DNA of 64,000 bases, taken from contig CP013614.1 of NCBI GenBank assembly GCA_001465115.1, positions 868,001 to 932,000 of the forward strand. Reading direction: 5' to 3'. Shown here one piece after another: positions 10,796-19,861 of the stretch. The first letter of the stretch is position 1; each line of letters opens with the position of its first letter. The stretch is from Enterococcus silesiacus (GTDB lineage Bacteria > Bacillota > Bacilli > Lactobacillales > Enterococcaceae). The notes under the pieces were generated by a model. The model was given only the letters and a program-made list of their open reading frames with translations. It searched no databases and was not told the origin of the DNA. The translations under genes and the position numbers were made by a program.

Positions 10796-12553
10796 CTAAT
10801 TTTTTGGTAGCTTCACTGTAAAAGTTGATCCGAGACCTAAATGACTATCGATCGTTACCGTTCCACCTAATAATTCCGTATAATTGTGTACGATCGATAA
10901 GCCCAAACCAGTCCCACCAGAATGACGACTACGCGCTTTATCAACCCGATAGAAGCGTTCAAAAATCCGTTCCTGGTCTTCTAAGCTAATACCGATGCCT
11001 AAATCTTTCACTTCAAAAAAGAAGGTCTCAGCATAACCAAAATCGATTGTAATTATTCCATCTGATTTAGAATATTGAATCGCATTTTCAATCAAATTTT
11101 TAACGATTGGATAGAACAGTTCATATTTGGTCGTATAAGTTGTTGTTTCATCGCCAAGAATTTTGATCGTGAGCTGTTTTTCTTTGATTGTCTTGCGATA
11201 CGAGCGTAGCAGCTCTTGTGTAAAAGGAAGTAAAACAACTTCTTGATCATCATAAGAGATATTTTTGCCATCCCGAGAAAGCTGCAAAATTTCTTGAATC
11301 AGTTGTTGCAGACGCAACGCATCTTTTTGCATGATTTCTAGAAATTGCGATAGTGTTTCAGGGTCATCTTTCGCTCCATCTAATAAAGTTTCCGTAAAGC
11401 CTAACAGAGAGGTAACAGGTGTTTTTAATTCATGCGAAACGTTACTAACAAAATCTTTTTGCATTTTTTCCAACTGTCTGACACGAGTCAAGTCATAAGC
11501 GATTCCAAGAACTTGATAGTCATTGCCATCTTCTTCTATAAATCTTAAAGACATATCTAAAATAGTTTCATTCAATGAATCAGTCAACTTGATTTCTTGA
11601 TGTATCGAACTTTTTTCAGTGATGACTTGATGAATCAAATGGATCAGAGCGGGTTCATTAATCACCTCAAAATACTCTTTACCAGCATCCTTTTCAGCGA
11701 TCATTAAAATATCCACCATTTTAGGATTGATCAGTTGCAATTTGCCGTCCACATCAATAATAAACACACCGATCATCAATTCATCCAATAAAGCATGAAA
11801 TTGCTCTTCAGTGGAGGTATAAGCTAAATACGTTTGACTCATTTGCTGGCTCAAAAGATTGACTGTTTGATACAGTTCGTTCCATTCAGGAGAATCTTGA
11901 ATGATCGAGCGGGCTTCATCCGGATATTTCACGATTTTTTTTAATACGGGTAGGACAGTCACGAGCGGTTCGTTTTTTTGATGCAGCAGTAGAAAAACAA
12001 ATGCTGTAATAATCAAAAATAACAGCCCGAGAGTGAATAAAATATATCGTTTGAATGATTGGATACTATTGGAAAACTGTGTTGTTTCTTCTGACATGCG
12101 TAAGATACCGACCAGTTGTCCGTCTTTATCAACTGGCAAAGCTAAATAGAGCAATTCTTCTTTTAAAGTCGTACTTTTTCTCAAAGCAGAACCAAAATCA
12201 GCCCCTGAAAGAATCGCTTTTATTTCAGGTCTGTTATTTCTTGAGTCATGCAGTGTTGGATCGATACTATCATAGAAAATCGTTCCTTTCCCGTTCATTA
12301 ACGTCAACCGCTCATTTTTGTCTGTTGAATAATGCTCAATGAGCTTTTTTTCTTGCTCTGAAAAGTGTTGCGTTAAAAACAAGTCGGGTGAGAGCTGATC
12401 GAGAATCAAGGTTCCCTTTTTTTGTAAGTACTCTTCTTGCTGTGATAATAATTCTTTTTTGAAAAAATAATTTGTTAAAAAAATACTGCCGACAAACAGG
12501 CCAAACATCACGATTCCGACGATCCAATATTCAAAACGTTGCCGTTTTTTCAT
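10796..12553 (-). CDS. Sensor histidine kinase, PhoR/PnpS-like
   Basis: Membrane sensor kinase of a phosphate-type two-component system. Order: transmembrane segment (about 9-31), extracytoplasmic sensor region (32-167), second transmembrane segment (168-190), a HAMP-like linker, a PAS domain (about 250-360), HisKA with the phospho-accepting His in SHELKTP (about 374), and the ATPase domain with ENAIQYS, DLGIGI and GGTGLGLSIV. 585 residues suits PhoR proteins with an extracellular domain. Its ATG overlaps the stop of the upstream response regulator (4 bases), so the pair is coupled. Proximity to pstS with a Pho box supports the phosphate assignment over WalK-like kinases. Confidence 0.9.
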   Translation of the reverse strand: MKKRQRFEYWIVGIVMFGLFVGSIFLTNYFFKKELLSQQEEYLQKKGTLILDQLSPDLFLTQHFSEQEKKLIEHYSTDKNERLTLMNGKGTIFYDSIDPTLHDSRNNRPEIKAILSGADFGSALRKSTTLKEELLYLALPVDKDGQLVGILRMSEETTQFSNSIQSFKRYILFTLGLLFLIITAFVFLLLHQKNEPLVTVLPVLKKIVKYPDEARSIIQDSPEWNELYQTVNLLSQQMSQTYLAYTSTEEQFHALLDELMIGVFIIDVDGKLQLINPKMVDILMIAEKDAGKEYFEVINEPALIHLIHQVITEKSSIHQEIKLTDSLNETILDMSLRFIEEDGNDYQVLGIAYDLTRVRQLEKMQKDFVSNVSHELKTPVTSLLGFTETLLDGAKDDPETLSQFLEIMQKDALRLQQLIQEILQLSRDGKNISYDDQEVVLLPFTQELLRSYRKTIKEKQLTIKILGDETTTYTTKYELFYPIVKNLIENAIQYSKSDGIITIDFGYAETFFFEVKDLGIGISLEDQERIFERFYRVDKARSRHSGGTGLGLSIVHNYTELLGGTVTIDSHLGLGSTFTVKLPKN

Positions 12554-13263
12554 TTTTTAGGCTCCTGAAAACGATAGCCAAATCCTCTAACTGTGGTCAA
12601 GTAAGCCGGACGCTTTGGATCGATTTCTATTTTATCTCTTAAATGACTGACATGCACATCAACAATGCGGCTTTGACCTGCAAAATCATAATTCCAAATT
12701 CGGTCTAGCAAAGTATCACGATCGATCACACGATCTTTCCGTTTGATAAAGTAGACAAGTAATTCAAATTCCTTTGGCGTCAGCTCGATTTTTTGACCTC
12801 GGACTGTCACTTCGTAATTTTGTTCGTCTACACTGATTTCACCTAAGACCAGTGGTGCTTTAGTGGCTTCCGTCATTTCTTCAGATTTATTTGAAACAGG
12901 TTTTAATCTTCGGAAAATAGCCTTCATTCGGGCTAAAACTTCTCTGGGACTAAATGGTTTGGTTAGATAGTCATCCGCACCGATTTCTAGTCCAATGATT
13001 TTATCAACTTGATCATCTTTAGCAGTCAAAATCAAAATGGGTGTATCGATTTTTTCTCTGCGCAGTGATTTCGTGATTTCTAAGCCATCCATATTCGGCA
13101 GCATAACATCTAAAATAATAAAATCAAATTGGTTAGACAAAGCCAACTCATAACCGACTGCTCCATCAACAGCTGTCATTACTTCATAGCCGTCTTTTTC
13201 TAAGTTAAATGTCAATAGCGTGACAATTGACGGTTCGTCATCAACGACTAGTACTTTCTTCAT
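12550..13263 (-). CDS. Response regulator, PhoP/OmpR family
   Basis: DNA-binding response regulator. Receiver (1-120) has the acidic pair VVDDE (8-9), phospho-acceptor Asp52 in LDVMLPNMDG and Lys102 in LTKPF. The C-terminal winged helix (about 135-235) carries the OmpR signature TPKEFELLVYF and VDVHVSHLRDKIE. Length 237 is normal. GGAGC lies upstream of the ATG. It is first in the operon with the PhoR-like kinase. Likely binds the repeats at 9728-9776 in front of pstS, an inference from proximity and repeat type. Confidence 0.92.
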   Translation of the reverse strand: MKKVLVVDDEPSIVTLLTFNLEKDGYEVMTAVDGAVGYELALSNQFDFIILDVMLPNMDGLEITKSLRREKIDTPILILTAKDDQVDKIIGLEIGADDYLTKPFSPREVLARMKAIFRRLKPVSNKSEEMTEATKAPLVLGEISVDEQNYEVTVRGQKIELTPKEFELLVYFIKRKDRVIDRDTLLDRIWNYDFAGQSRIVDVHVSHLRDKIEIDPKRPAYLTTVRGFGYRFQEPKK

Positions 13264-13301
13264 CTATTTAGCTCCTTTAAATACGAAATAAACACAAGGT
13301 T

Positions 13302-13320
13302 ATTTTAGCACAGATTCACA
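13302..13320 (-). promoter_or_regulatory. Candidate promoter of the phoP-phoR-like operon
   Basis: On the minus strand an extended -10 (TGCTAAAAT; hexamer is the complement of 13302-13307) lies about 40 bases before the regulator start. A TTGATA further upstream is at a short 15-base spacing, so the -35 is uncertain. Confidence 0.4.
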
Positions 13321-13376
13321 GGTATCAAAAACTTTATGGAATGTTTCTAAAACTACTTTCAAAGCCAAAGAAATGG

Positions 13377-13382
13377 TATAAT
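13377..13382 (+). promoter_or_regulatory. Candidate -10 for the DUF523 gene
   Basis: A perfect TATAAT lies 26 bases before the start codon at 13409. No convincing -35 hexamer is present at the right distance. Confidence 0.45.
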
Positions 13383-13408
13383 AATAAAGATTGAAATGAG
13401 GGAAGCAA

Positions 13409-13876
13409 ATGATAGGAATCAGTGCATGTCTTGGTGGGGTTTGCTGCCGCTATGATGGACAAGCAAAAGAAATCACTGCCTTAAAACAATTAATAGCGAA
13501 CGGTCAAGCAATCAGCGTCTGTCCTGAAGTTCTAGGTGGTTTACCAATTCCTAGAGAACCTGCTGAAATCAAAGGGGGAGATGGGTTTGATGTCTGGAAT
13601 GATAAAGCCGTAGTCCTCACTAAAACAGGGGAAGATATGACCCAATCATTCAAACAAGGAGCGATCATTGCCTATCAAAAACTGGTTGAATACAATATCA
13701 CAACAATTATTTTAAAAGAAAACAGTCCGTCCTGTGGCAGTAAGAGTATTTATGATGGTACCTTTTCAGGAAATCATCGTGATGGGATAGGTGTTGCTAC
13801 GGCTTATTTTGTCTCCCAAGGACTTGAAGTGATTTCAGAAAATGATTGGCAATCTGTGATTGATCGTGAGGAATAA
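13409..13876 (+). CDS. DUF523 family protein (thiouracil desulfidase-like)
   Basis: Small DUF523 protein. Conserved cysteines are visible in SACLGGVCCRYDG (residues 5-17), VCPEVLGGLPIPREPAE (about 48-64) and NSPSCGS (about 110-116). The family includes TudS, an iron-sulphur desulfidase acting on 2-thiouracil, in which conserved Cys residues hold the cluster; whether this member desulfurates nucleobases is inference. Length 155 is typical of the stand-alone domain. GAGGGA precedes the ATG. It ends two bases before the NUDIX gene and is probably cotranscribed with it. Confidence 0.85.
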   Translation: MIGISACLGGVCCRYDGQAKEITALKQLIANGQAISVCPEVLGGLPIPREPAEIKGGDGFDVWNDKAVVLTKTGEDMTQSFKQGAIIAYQKLVEYNITTIILKENSPSCGSKSIYDGTFSGNHRDGIGVATAYFVSQGLEVISENDWQSVIDREE

Positions 13877-13878
13877 GG

Positions 13879-14523
13879 ATGTCAGAAAGTGAAGTACTAA
13901 AAATTTTTGACAGAAATTATCAGCTAATCGGCACGGCAACACGGCAAGAGACTCATGCCCAAGGCCTTTGGCACGAAACCTTTCATTGTTGGTTTTATAC
14001 AATGAAAGAAAATGAGCTGATTATCTATTTTCAAAAACGTTCATCCGTAAAGAAAGATTTTCCCAATCAATTGGACATTACAGCTGCTGGACACTTATTA
14101 GCGCAAGAAACTGTGATTGATGGTTTTAGAGAAGTACAAGAAGAATTAGGAATGGATATTTCGAGTGATCAGGCTCATTTTTTAGGTATTTTCCCTGTAG
14201 AAATCCATTTGGAGAATTTTATTGATAATGAATTTACGAATGTTTATTTGGTAGAACGAGAAATTTTATTAGGAGAATTTAAACTTCAGGAAGAGGAAGT
14301 AGCAAGTTTATTTCCGATCTCTTTAACGCTTTTAAAGAAATTGTTCACTGATCCAAGCGCTGAAGCTACTTTGACAGGCTATACTCAGGAAAATAAACAG
14401 CAAAAAATCATAACAGAACACTTCTCTAAAAAAGATTTTTGCGTAAATGCGCAAAGTTATTATGATCGATTGATCGAATCTTTTGAAAAAATCCTTGAAA
14501 ATCAAATAAGAACTATTGACTAA
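13879..14523 (+). CDS. NUDIX hydrolase, isopentenyl-diphosphate-isomerase-like subgroup
   Basis: NUDIX-fold protein. The Nudix box is GHLLAQETVIDGFREVQEEL (about residues 74-93) followed by GM; catalytic REVQEE glutamates are present, and the spacing between the first Glu and Arg-Glu is one residue shorter than the classic box, seen in IDI-like NUDIX proteins. N-terminal HETFHCWFY resembles the family's HRAF-type segment. Substrate unknown: likely a nucleoside diphosphate derivative or a housecleaning role; true isopentenyl isomerase activity is not supported. Starts two bases after the DUF523 stop with AAGGATG-type spacing. Confidence 0.8.
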   Translation: MSESEVLKIFDRNYQLIGTATRQETHAQGLWHETFHCWFYTMKENELIIYFQKRSSVKKDFPNQLDITAAGHLLAQETVIDGFREVQEELGMDISSDQAHFLGIFPVEIHLENFIDNEFTNVYLVEREILLGEFKLQEEEVASLFPISLTLLKKLFTDPSAEATLTGYTQENKQQKIITEHFSKKDFCVNAQSYYDRLIESFEKILENQIRTID

Positions 14524-14573
14524 TCACTCTGAAATCGGTAACCTAAAAGGGATTGAAGATAGGAGCAACAACT

Positions 14574-14912
14574 ATGGAAATTGAAAAAACCAATCGAATG
14601 AACGCATTATTTGAATTTTACTCCACTTTGTTGACAGAAAAACAAATGAATTATATGGAGATGTATTATGCGGATGATTTCTCTTTAGGTGAGATTGCTG
14701 AAGAATATGATATCAGTCGCCAAGCGGTTTATGATAATATTAAACGGACAGAAAAAATTTTGGAAGAGTATGAAAAAAAACTTCATTTATTTTCCGACTA
14801 TATCGTACGCGGAGAATTACTAGAGACATTAAAAAGCTACGTAAACGAAACCTATCCGAAAGATACAACGATTGCCCGTTATATAGAACAAATACAAGAA
14901 GTAGAGGAATGA
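14574..14912 (+). CDS. ylxM: YlxM/p13-like DNA-binding protein linked to SRP
   Basis: Small UPF0122 helix-turn-helix protein; YlxM in streptococci associates with the signal recognition particle and modulates Ffh. Seen: [26 protein letters not shown] and [17 protein letters not shown], the sigma-70 region-4-like HTH typical of the family. I start at the ATG at 14574 with AGGAGC at 14561; an upstream in-frame start would add seven unsupported residues. 112 residues is normal. It ends four bases before ffh, the conserved arrangement. Confidence 0.93.
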   Translation: MEIEKTNRMNALFEFYSTLLTEKQMNYMEMYYADDFSLGEIAEEYDISRQAVYDNIKRTEKILEEYEKKLHLFSDYIVRGELLETLKSYVNETYPKDTTIARYIEQIQEVEE

Positions 14913-14916
14913 GATT

Positions 14917-16335
14917 ATGGCTTTTGAAAGTTTAACAGATCGCCTGCAACAGGCAATGAGCAAATTACGTCGTAAAGGAAAAGTATCTGAAGCTGACGTA
15001 AAAGAAATGATGAGAGAGATACGTTTGGCTTTATTAGAAGCCGATGTAAATTTACAAGTAGTCAAAGATTTTACTAAACGTGTACGTGAACGTGCAATAG
15101 GGGTGGAAGTGCTAGAGAGCCTCTCACCAGCGCAACAAATCGTTAAAATCGTCGATGAAGAATTAACAGCGACATTGGGTACCGAAACTGTTGGGTTGAA
15201 CAAGTCTGAACGGATTCCGACCGTGATCATGATGGTTGGTTTGCAAGGGGCTGGTAAAACGACCTTTGGTGGTAAATTAGCGAACCATTTGATTAAAACT
15301 GAAAATGCCCGTCCACTGATGATTGCAGCCGATGTATACCGTCCAGCGGCGATCGATCAGTTAAAGGTGTTAGGACAACAATTAGATGTACCTGTTTTTG
15401 ATATGGGTACTGATGTTAGTCCAGTTGAAATAGTTCGTCAAGGAATGGCACTAGCTAAAGAAAAGAAAAATGATTATGTTTTGATTGATACGGCAGGGCG
15501 TCTGCATGTCGATGAGGCATTGATGGATGAATTAAAACAAATTAAAGAAGTAGCACAACCAGATGATATTTTACTTGTTGTTGATGCAATGACAGGGCAA
15601 GATGCGGTCAACGTTGCAGATAGTTTTAATCAACAATTAGGGATTACAGGGGTTGTAATCACAAAACTTGATGGGGATACTCGAGGCGGTGCGGCACTTT
15701 CTATTCGCTCTGTGACGGGTGCACCAATCAAATTTATCGGTTCTGGTGAAAAACTAACAGATTTAGAAATTTTCCATCCAGATCGTATGTCTAGCCGAAT
15801 CTTAGGCATGGGCGATATGCTGACATTGATTGAAAAAGCCCAACAAGATTATGATGAGAAAAAAGCTGAAGAACTTGCAGTAAAAATGAAAGAAAACAGC
15901 TTTGACTTTAATGATTTTATTGAACAACTCGATCAAGTAATGGGCATGGGACCAATCGAAGATCTCTTGAAGATGATTCCTGGTATGAATAATATGCCTG
16001 GTTTAGAAAATGTCAAAGTCGATCCAAAAGATGTGGCTCGTAAAAAAGCGATGGTTCTTTCAATGACGCCAGCTGAAAGAGAAAATCCGGATCTTTTGAA
16101 TCCAAGTCGCCGTCGTCGAATTGCTGCTGGTTCTGGTAATAATGTTGTTGAAGTCAATCGGATGATCAAACAATTTAAAGAATCTAAAAAAATGATGCAG
16201 CAAATGTCTAAAGGGAATATGGATATCCCTGGTATGGATCAAATGCTTGGTGGCGGTATCAAAGGTAAATTAGGAAAAATGGCCATGAATCGTATGGTGA
16301 AGAAAAACAAGAAGAAGAAAAAGAAGAAAAAATAA
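14917..16335 (+). CDS. ffh: Signal recognition particle protein Ffh
   Basis: SRP54 GTPase that binds signal sequences on ribosomes and delivers them to FtsY at the membrane. N domain (1-90), G domain with GLQGAGKTTFGGKLA (about 104-118), VLIDTAGR (about 187-194) and TKLDGDTRGGA (about 245-255), then the methionine-rich M domain (about 300-440) that binds 4.5S RNA. The C-terminus is a lysine tail. Length 472 is normal. Coupled to ylxM upstream and ended by a strong terminator. Confidence 0.98.
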   Translation: MAFESLTDRLQQAMSKLRRKGKVSEADVKEMMREIRLALLEADVNLQVVKDFTKRVRERAIGVEVLESLSPAQQIVKIVDEELTATLGTETVGLNKSERIPTVIMMVGLQGAGKTTFGGKLANHLIKTENARPLMIAADVYRPAAIDQLKVLGQQLDVPVFDMGTDVSPVEIVRQGMALAKEKKNDYVLIDTAGRLHVDEALMDELKQIKEVAQPDDILLVVDAMTGQDAVNVADSFNQQLGITGVVITKLDGDTRGGAALSIRSVTGAPIKFIGSGEKLTDLEIFHPDRMSSRILGMGDMLTLIEKAQQDYDEKKAEELAVKMKENSFDFNDFIEQLDQVMGMGPIEDLLKMIPGMNNMPGLENVKVDPKDVARKKAMVLSMTPAERENPDLLNPSRRRRIAAGSGNNVVEVNRMIKQFKESKKMMQQMSKGNMDIPGMDQMLGGGIKGKLGKMAMNRMVKKNKKKKKKKK

Positions 16336-16340
16336 TACAA

Positions 16341-16380
16341 AAAAGTTGAGCAAAGTCTAATGACTTTGCTCAACTTTTTT
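16341..16380 (+). terminator. Terminator of ylxM-ffh
   Basis: A 17-bp perfect stem (16341-16357 with 16362-16378), loop TAAT, and six T. Its AT-flanked form also allows termination of the opposing ABC operon. Confidence 0.9.
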
Positions 16381-16398
16381 ATGAATGTGACTGTAACG

Positions 16399-17568
16399 CT
16401 ATGATTTAACGTTACTGCTATTTTTCACCTGTCTTCTCCGATTGATTGATCCGTGGATTTCTTTCCTAAAAACAAGGTAGCTTCCGATTAAAGCAGTAAT
16501 TATTCCGTAAATCAACAAACCAGGAATTGGGGAAGCGCCATTTTCATAGCTATAGTATCCGTGGTTAAATACAAGAACAATAGGAACATAAATGACCATA
16601 GCAATAACAACTGGGATTTTAAGCGTGTCAAACAGCAAATAGTTTCCTTTTTTCTCCAAAGTAAGCGTAGGAAACAGATATGAACCAACAGCGAGTACCA
16701 ACAATGGCAAGACAATAGCCACAATAACTGGCAATATCGATATAGGGGCCTTTTCTACAGTATATACAAAGAATTTATTCGTTACATAGAGATCCGTTGT
16801 TGTCTTGGTAAAATAATACCATGCATTGATGACAGCTGTAATGAAAAATTCTAATGATAAACAGAAGCCAAGAGCAGTAAGAGGACCTAAAATCAGATTG
16901 CCTGTTACCAAACCGATAAATGCCGCGATAAAGAAGTAAAGAATGTATGTCGTCCAACTAGCTAAAACATTCGCTAACAAATCCATCATACTTATATTGA
17001 CATACTCAGCTGGAATTCCTGTTGTAATAATACTAACAAACAAAATCTTAGCTAGAAGTATGCTGCCTAATAGCGGTAGTGAGATCAAGGCAAACTTTGA
17101 GAAATAGATTCTACGTTTGGAGACACCTAGTGAAAAAAGAAATTCATTGAAGGATGTTCTTAAATCAACAAAAAATACAAAAAATCCTGCAGCTACAACA
17201 ATCGCTAGCAAAAGAAGCGGATTTTCATTGAAGTACATTGTAAAGTAAGAATCATCGTTTGGAGAAGTAGTCTCTAGTTTTCCCTGTTCATCATACGAAT
17301 CTACTTGATAAAATAAATTCAATCCTTCTTTTTTATCTAACTCTTGGCGCTCTTTAAGCGATAGTCCAGTATATCTTGGATTATCATCTTCTGACATGCC
17401 TCTCAAATCATCTAAGTATTGCTCGGAGTTATAATAAGTGTTCGTATCCTTCCAATGATTAAGATCACTGACACCCATATAGGTATAAAACAAAATAATT
17501 GAAAGACTTGTAATCATTAGAACCAGTCCATAACGTTTTTTCAAAATAGTCATTAATTGTTTATTCAT
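16399..17568 (-). CDS. ABC transporter permease (ABC-2-like), part of a GntR-ABC operon
   Basis: Integral membrane protein with several predicted hydrophobic segments: about 12-32, a large polar extracytoplasmic loop (33-120), then segments near 122-142, 165-190, 210-240, 245-265, 290-315, 325-345 and 350-370. No catalytic motif. It overlaps the ATPase gene upstream by four bases, so the two form one exporter. Substrate unknown; YtrA-type GntR/ABC operons of Firmicutes often respond to cell-envelope-active peptides or antibiotics, which is the best guess here. Confidence 0.8.
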   Translation of the reverse strand: MNKQLMTILKKRYGLVLMITSLSIILFYTYMGVSDLNHWKDTNTYYNSEQYLDDLRGMSEDDNPRYTGLSLKERQELDKKEGLNLFYQVDSYDEQGKLETTSPNDDSYFTMYFNENPLLLLAIVVAAGFFVFFVDLRTSFNEFLFSLGVSKRRIYFSKFALISLPLLGSILLAKILFVSIITTGIPAEYVNISMMDLLANVLASWTTYILYFFIAAFIGLVTGNLILGPLTALGFCLSLEFFITAVINAWYYFTKTTTDLYVTNKFFVYTVEKAPISILPVIVAIVLPLLVLAVGSYLFPTLTLEKKGNYLLFDTLKIPVVIAMVIYVPIVLVFNHGYYSYENGASPIPGLLIYGIITALIGSYLVFRKEIHGSINRRRQVKNSSNVKS

Positions 17569-18464
17569 AACGTTTCTCCTTGTAAAGAGTAGTCGGTTTC
17601 TTCATTGGCAAGGTTCGCTTCAAAGACGTCTTCTAAGGTTAAAGGCAGTTCTTCGAATAAAATCGGTTGTTCTGCTTGAATCAACGTTTTTAATTCGTGG
17701 GTATAGTTTTCAAAGATCGCTGTAACGACCCGTCCTTGAAAGTGAAGCAGGCGGCTATTTTCTTTAACAAGTTGAGGCACTTTCTTTGTTTTAAAGACCA
17801 TTTGTATTTTGCGAGCATGTTCTCTTAGAACTTCTAAGTGATAATCAAGTTGGATGTGGTTTCTTTTCAAAATTAGCGCACGATCAATAATACTTTCCAG
17901 CTCATTTAAATTATGAGAAGAGATAATGATTGAACGACTATTTTCACTGACATCATCTAAAAGAATGCCTAAAACCTTCTTTTTAACAATAATATCTAAT
18001 CCATCCAAAGGCTCGTCTAGTAACAAGTAATCTGCATTAGAACAGATAGCTAAAATCATCTTATAAAGTCCTTGCATCCCTTTAGACATCGAACGATACT
18101 TAAAACGAGGATTCAGATTATTTTTTTTAGTTAAAGTTAAATATTTTTCTTTATTAAAACCAGCATAGGCATTTTGGTAAAATAGCAGCAATTTGTTCAA
18201 TGTATAGCCTGAAAGAAAATTGTATTGTTCATCAATATAAAAAATTTTTTGCTTGAGTAATTTATTTTCTTGAATGTCTTCCTGGTCAATAAGAATCTTC
18301 CCGTGATCCAATTCATAATGTCCTGCAACGGATCTAAAAAAAGTGGTTTTACCAGAACCGTTTCGACCAATCAAGCCAGTGATTTCTCCTTTATTGAATG
18401 TCAAGTTGAGCTCTTTCAAAATAACTTTTTGATCAATTCTTTTTTCTAAATTCTCTATTTTCAT
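17565..18464 (-). CDS. ABC transporter ATP-binding protein
   Basis: Cytoplasmic ATPase partner of the permease. Walker A GRNGSGKTT (about residues 33-41), a signature region MSKGMQGLYKM in place of a canonical LSGGQ (about 123-133), Walker B YLLLDEPLDGLD (about 144-155) and a switch His in ISSHN (about 180). Length 299 includes a C-terminal extension. Two bases separate it from the GntR gene upstream, and it overlaps the permease downstream. The MSKGM signature is usual in YtrB/EcsA-type ATPases. Confidence 0.9.
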   Translation of the reverse strand: MKIENLEKRIDQKVILKELNLTFNKGEITGLIGRNGSGKTTFFRSVAGHYELDHGKILIDQEDIQENKLLKQKIFYIDEQYNFLSGYTLNKLLLFYQNAYAGFNKEKYLTLTKKNNLNPRFKYRSMSKGMQGLYKMILAICSNADYLLLDEPLDGLDIIVKKKVLGILLDDVSENSRSIIISSHNLNELESIIDRALILKRNHIQLDYHLEVLREHARKIQMVFKTKKVPQLVKENSRLLHFQGRVVTAIFENYTHELKTLIQAEQPILFEELPLTLEDVFEANLANEETDYSLQGETL

Positions 18465-18466
18465 AT

Positions 18467-18847
18467 TTACTCCCCCTTCAAGTGCTGATCACTTTCATCC
18501 AACCATTGACTTAGTTCATGTTTAGAAACGTTTAAATAATTTGCTTCAATAATCAACTCATTAAATTTCTTTTTTATTTTTTGAATCTGATAGTCATCGC
18601 GGAGCTCGGTATCGATTTTTTTCACGTAAGTTCCTTTACCTTTGACAGTAACGATCACTTCTTGTGTTTCTAATAATTTATAAGCTTTGCTGACTGTATT
18701 AGGATTCATCATGAGTTGGCGGGCCATTTCTCTGACAGAAGGTAGGCGGTCACCAGACTGAAGTATTCCACTTAAAATGTCTTCTTTGATACCTAGCATG
18801 AGTTGCTCATAATAAGGTTTACTACTTGTTTTATCAATAGAAACCAT
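18467..18847 (-). CDS. GntR-family regulator, YtrA subfamily
   Basis: Short GntR repressor: winged helix-turn-helix in residues ~10-75 (GDRLPSVREMARQLMMNPNT, KAYKLLETQEVI, KGKGTYV) and a short helical tail, without a large effector domain, which is the YtrA layout. I start at 18847, where GAAAGGAGACA lies directly upstream; longer in-frame extensions run through the promoter and operator. 126 residues fits. First gene of the operon with the ABC pair; it most likely represses its own operon through the palindrome at 18882-18902. Confidence 0.9.
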   Translation of the reverse strand: MVSIDKTSSKPYYEQLMLGIKEDILSGILQSGDRLPSVREMARQLMMNPNTVSKAYKLLETQEVIVTVKGKGTYVKKIDTELRDDYQIQKIKKKFNELIIEANYLNVSKHELSQWLDESDQHLKGE

Positions 18848-18881
18848 AAATGTCTCCTTTCTAAAAAAAGTGTGTTTGTTG

Positions 18882-18916
18882 TGTACTAGTATACATAGTA
18901 CAGTTGAGGTTGTAAA
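18882..18916 (-). promoter_or_regulatory. Promoter with overlapping operator of the GntR-ABC operon
   Basis: On the minus strand TTTACA (complement of 18911-18916), a 17-base spacer and TATACT (complement of 18888-18893) form a near-consensus promoter. The -10 is inside a palindrome, TGTACTA and TAGTACA arms (7 bp, perfect) with a 7-base centre, at 18882-18902. A repressor bound there would block RNA polymerase. Confidence 0.8.
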
Positions 18917-18986
18917 CATTATTTCAGAAATTTTGTTAAAATAAAGAAGTAGCATAAAAAATTGAGGCTGAATGGTTGGAGGGGAA

Positions 18987-19580
18987 ATGGTGAAACAAAG
19001 ATGTTCTTGGGCAGAAGCTAACGACGAAATGAAACACTATCATGATACAGTTTGGGGCGTTCCAATACATAACGACCAGCGTTTATTTAGAAAACTAATC
19101 TTAGATATTCACCAAGCTGGACTAAGCTGGCAAACTATTTTAAATAAAGAAGGTCATTTTGATGAAGCTTTTGATTATTTTGACATAAAAAAAGTTGCTG
19201 CTTACGATGAAAAAAAGGTTGAGGAATTGTTGGATAACCCAGGAATCATCCGTAATCGCAGAAAAATCGAAGCAACAATCCATAATGCTCAAAAAGTTAT
19301 TGAAATCCAAAATGAATTTGAGACTTTTTCCAACTATTTATGGGCGTTCAATAATCATAGTGTTTTAAAAAATTCTTATCATGACCAAATAGATATTCCA
19401 ACAACGAATGATTTATCTGATAGAATCACGGGAGATTTAAAGAAAAGAGGCTTTAAGTTTGTTGGCAGCACGATTATCTATGCTTTTTTGGAAGCGGTTG
19501 GGGTCATCAATGATCATGTGACGAGTTGCTTTAGATATGAAAATAGCACCCATATTTTAGACGAGGATGGTACAAAGTGA
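18987..19580 (+). CDS. tag: DNA-3-methyladenine glycosylase I
   Basis: Base-excision enzyme removing 3-methyladenine. Family features: RCSWAE at the N-terminus with the first zinc Cys, YHDTVWGVP with zinc His, GLSWQTIL and the C-terminal NDHVTSCF with His and Cys zinc ligands. About 197 residues, typical. The GGAGG at 18978 serves either ATG 18987 (4-base gap) or GTG 18990 (7-base gap); an ATG at 18972 lies upstream of it and is less likely. The stop overlaps a GTG of the decayed gene that follows. Confidence 0.93.
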   Translation: MVKQRCSWAEANDEMKHYHDTVWGVPIHNDQRLFRKLILDIHQAGLSWQTILNKEGHFDEAFDYFDIKKVAAYDEKKVEELLDNPGIIRNRRKIEATIHNAQKVIEIQNEFETFSNYLWAFNNHSVLKNSYHDQIDIPTTNDLSDRITGDLKKRGFKFVGSTIIYAFLEAVGVINDHVTSCFRYENSTHILDEDGTK

Positions 19581-19859
19581 TCAAAAGAGGGGAGTTTAAA
19601 AATTACGCTAACGGCTGTATTACAAACCAATTATTCGATATTAACATAGATAAAACCGATGAGGTAGACAGTGCGATTTAAATGAATTAATCGATTCCCC
19701 TAATAAAAAAATAGCGGCTAAAAAAGAACAAGCAACAACAGTTAGTTAGAAGTTGAATCAACGAATGAAGTAGCATTTCATCTCTATCGCTCCATAGGTT
19801 TTGAGGAGCAGACGTTATTTGATTATTATGTCTATGAGCTATCAAATAAGAACGGATAA
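19577..19859 (+). pseudogene. Decayed GNAT-type acetyltransferase remnant
   Basis: No intact frame, but coding-like pieces remain. From a GTG at 19577 (overlapping the tag stop) 34 codons run to a stop at 19681; a second frame gives NELIDSPNKKIAAKKEQ; and 19752-19859 encodes VESTNEVAFHLYRSIGFEEQ and a tail ending YVYEL-SNKNG. The last piece matches the C-terminal end of GNAT acetyltransferases (N-x-x-A-x-x-x-Y-x-x-x-G-F). At least two frameshifts or a deletion separate the pieces. Family from the C-terminal motif only; whether all pieces come from one gene is uncertain. Confidence 0.6.
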
Positions 19860-19861
19860 AA

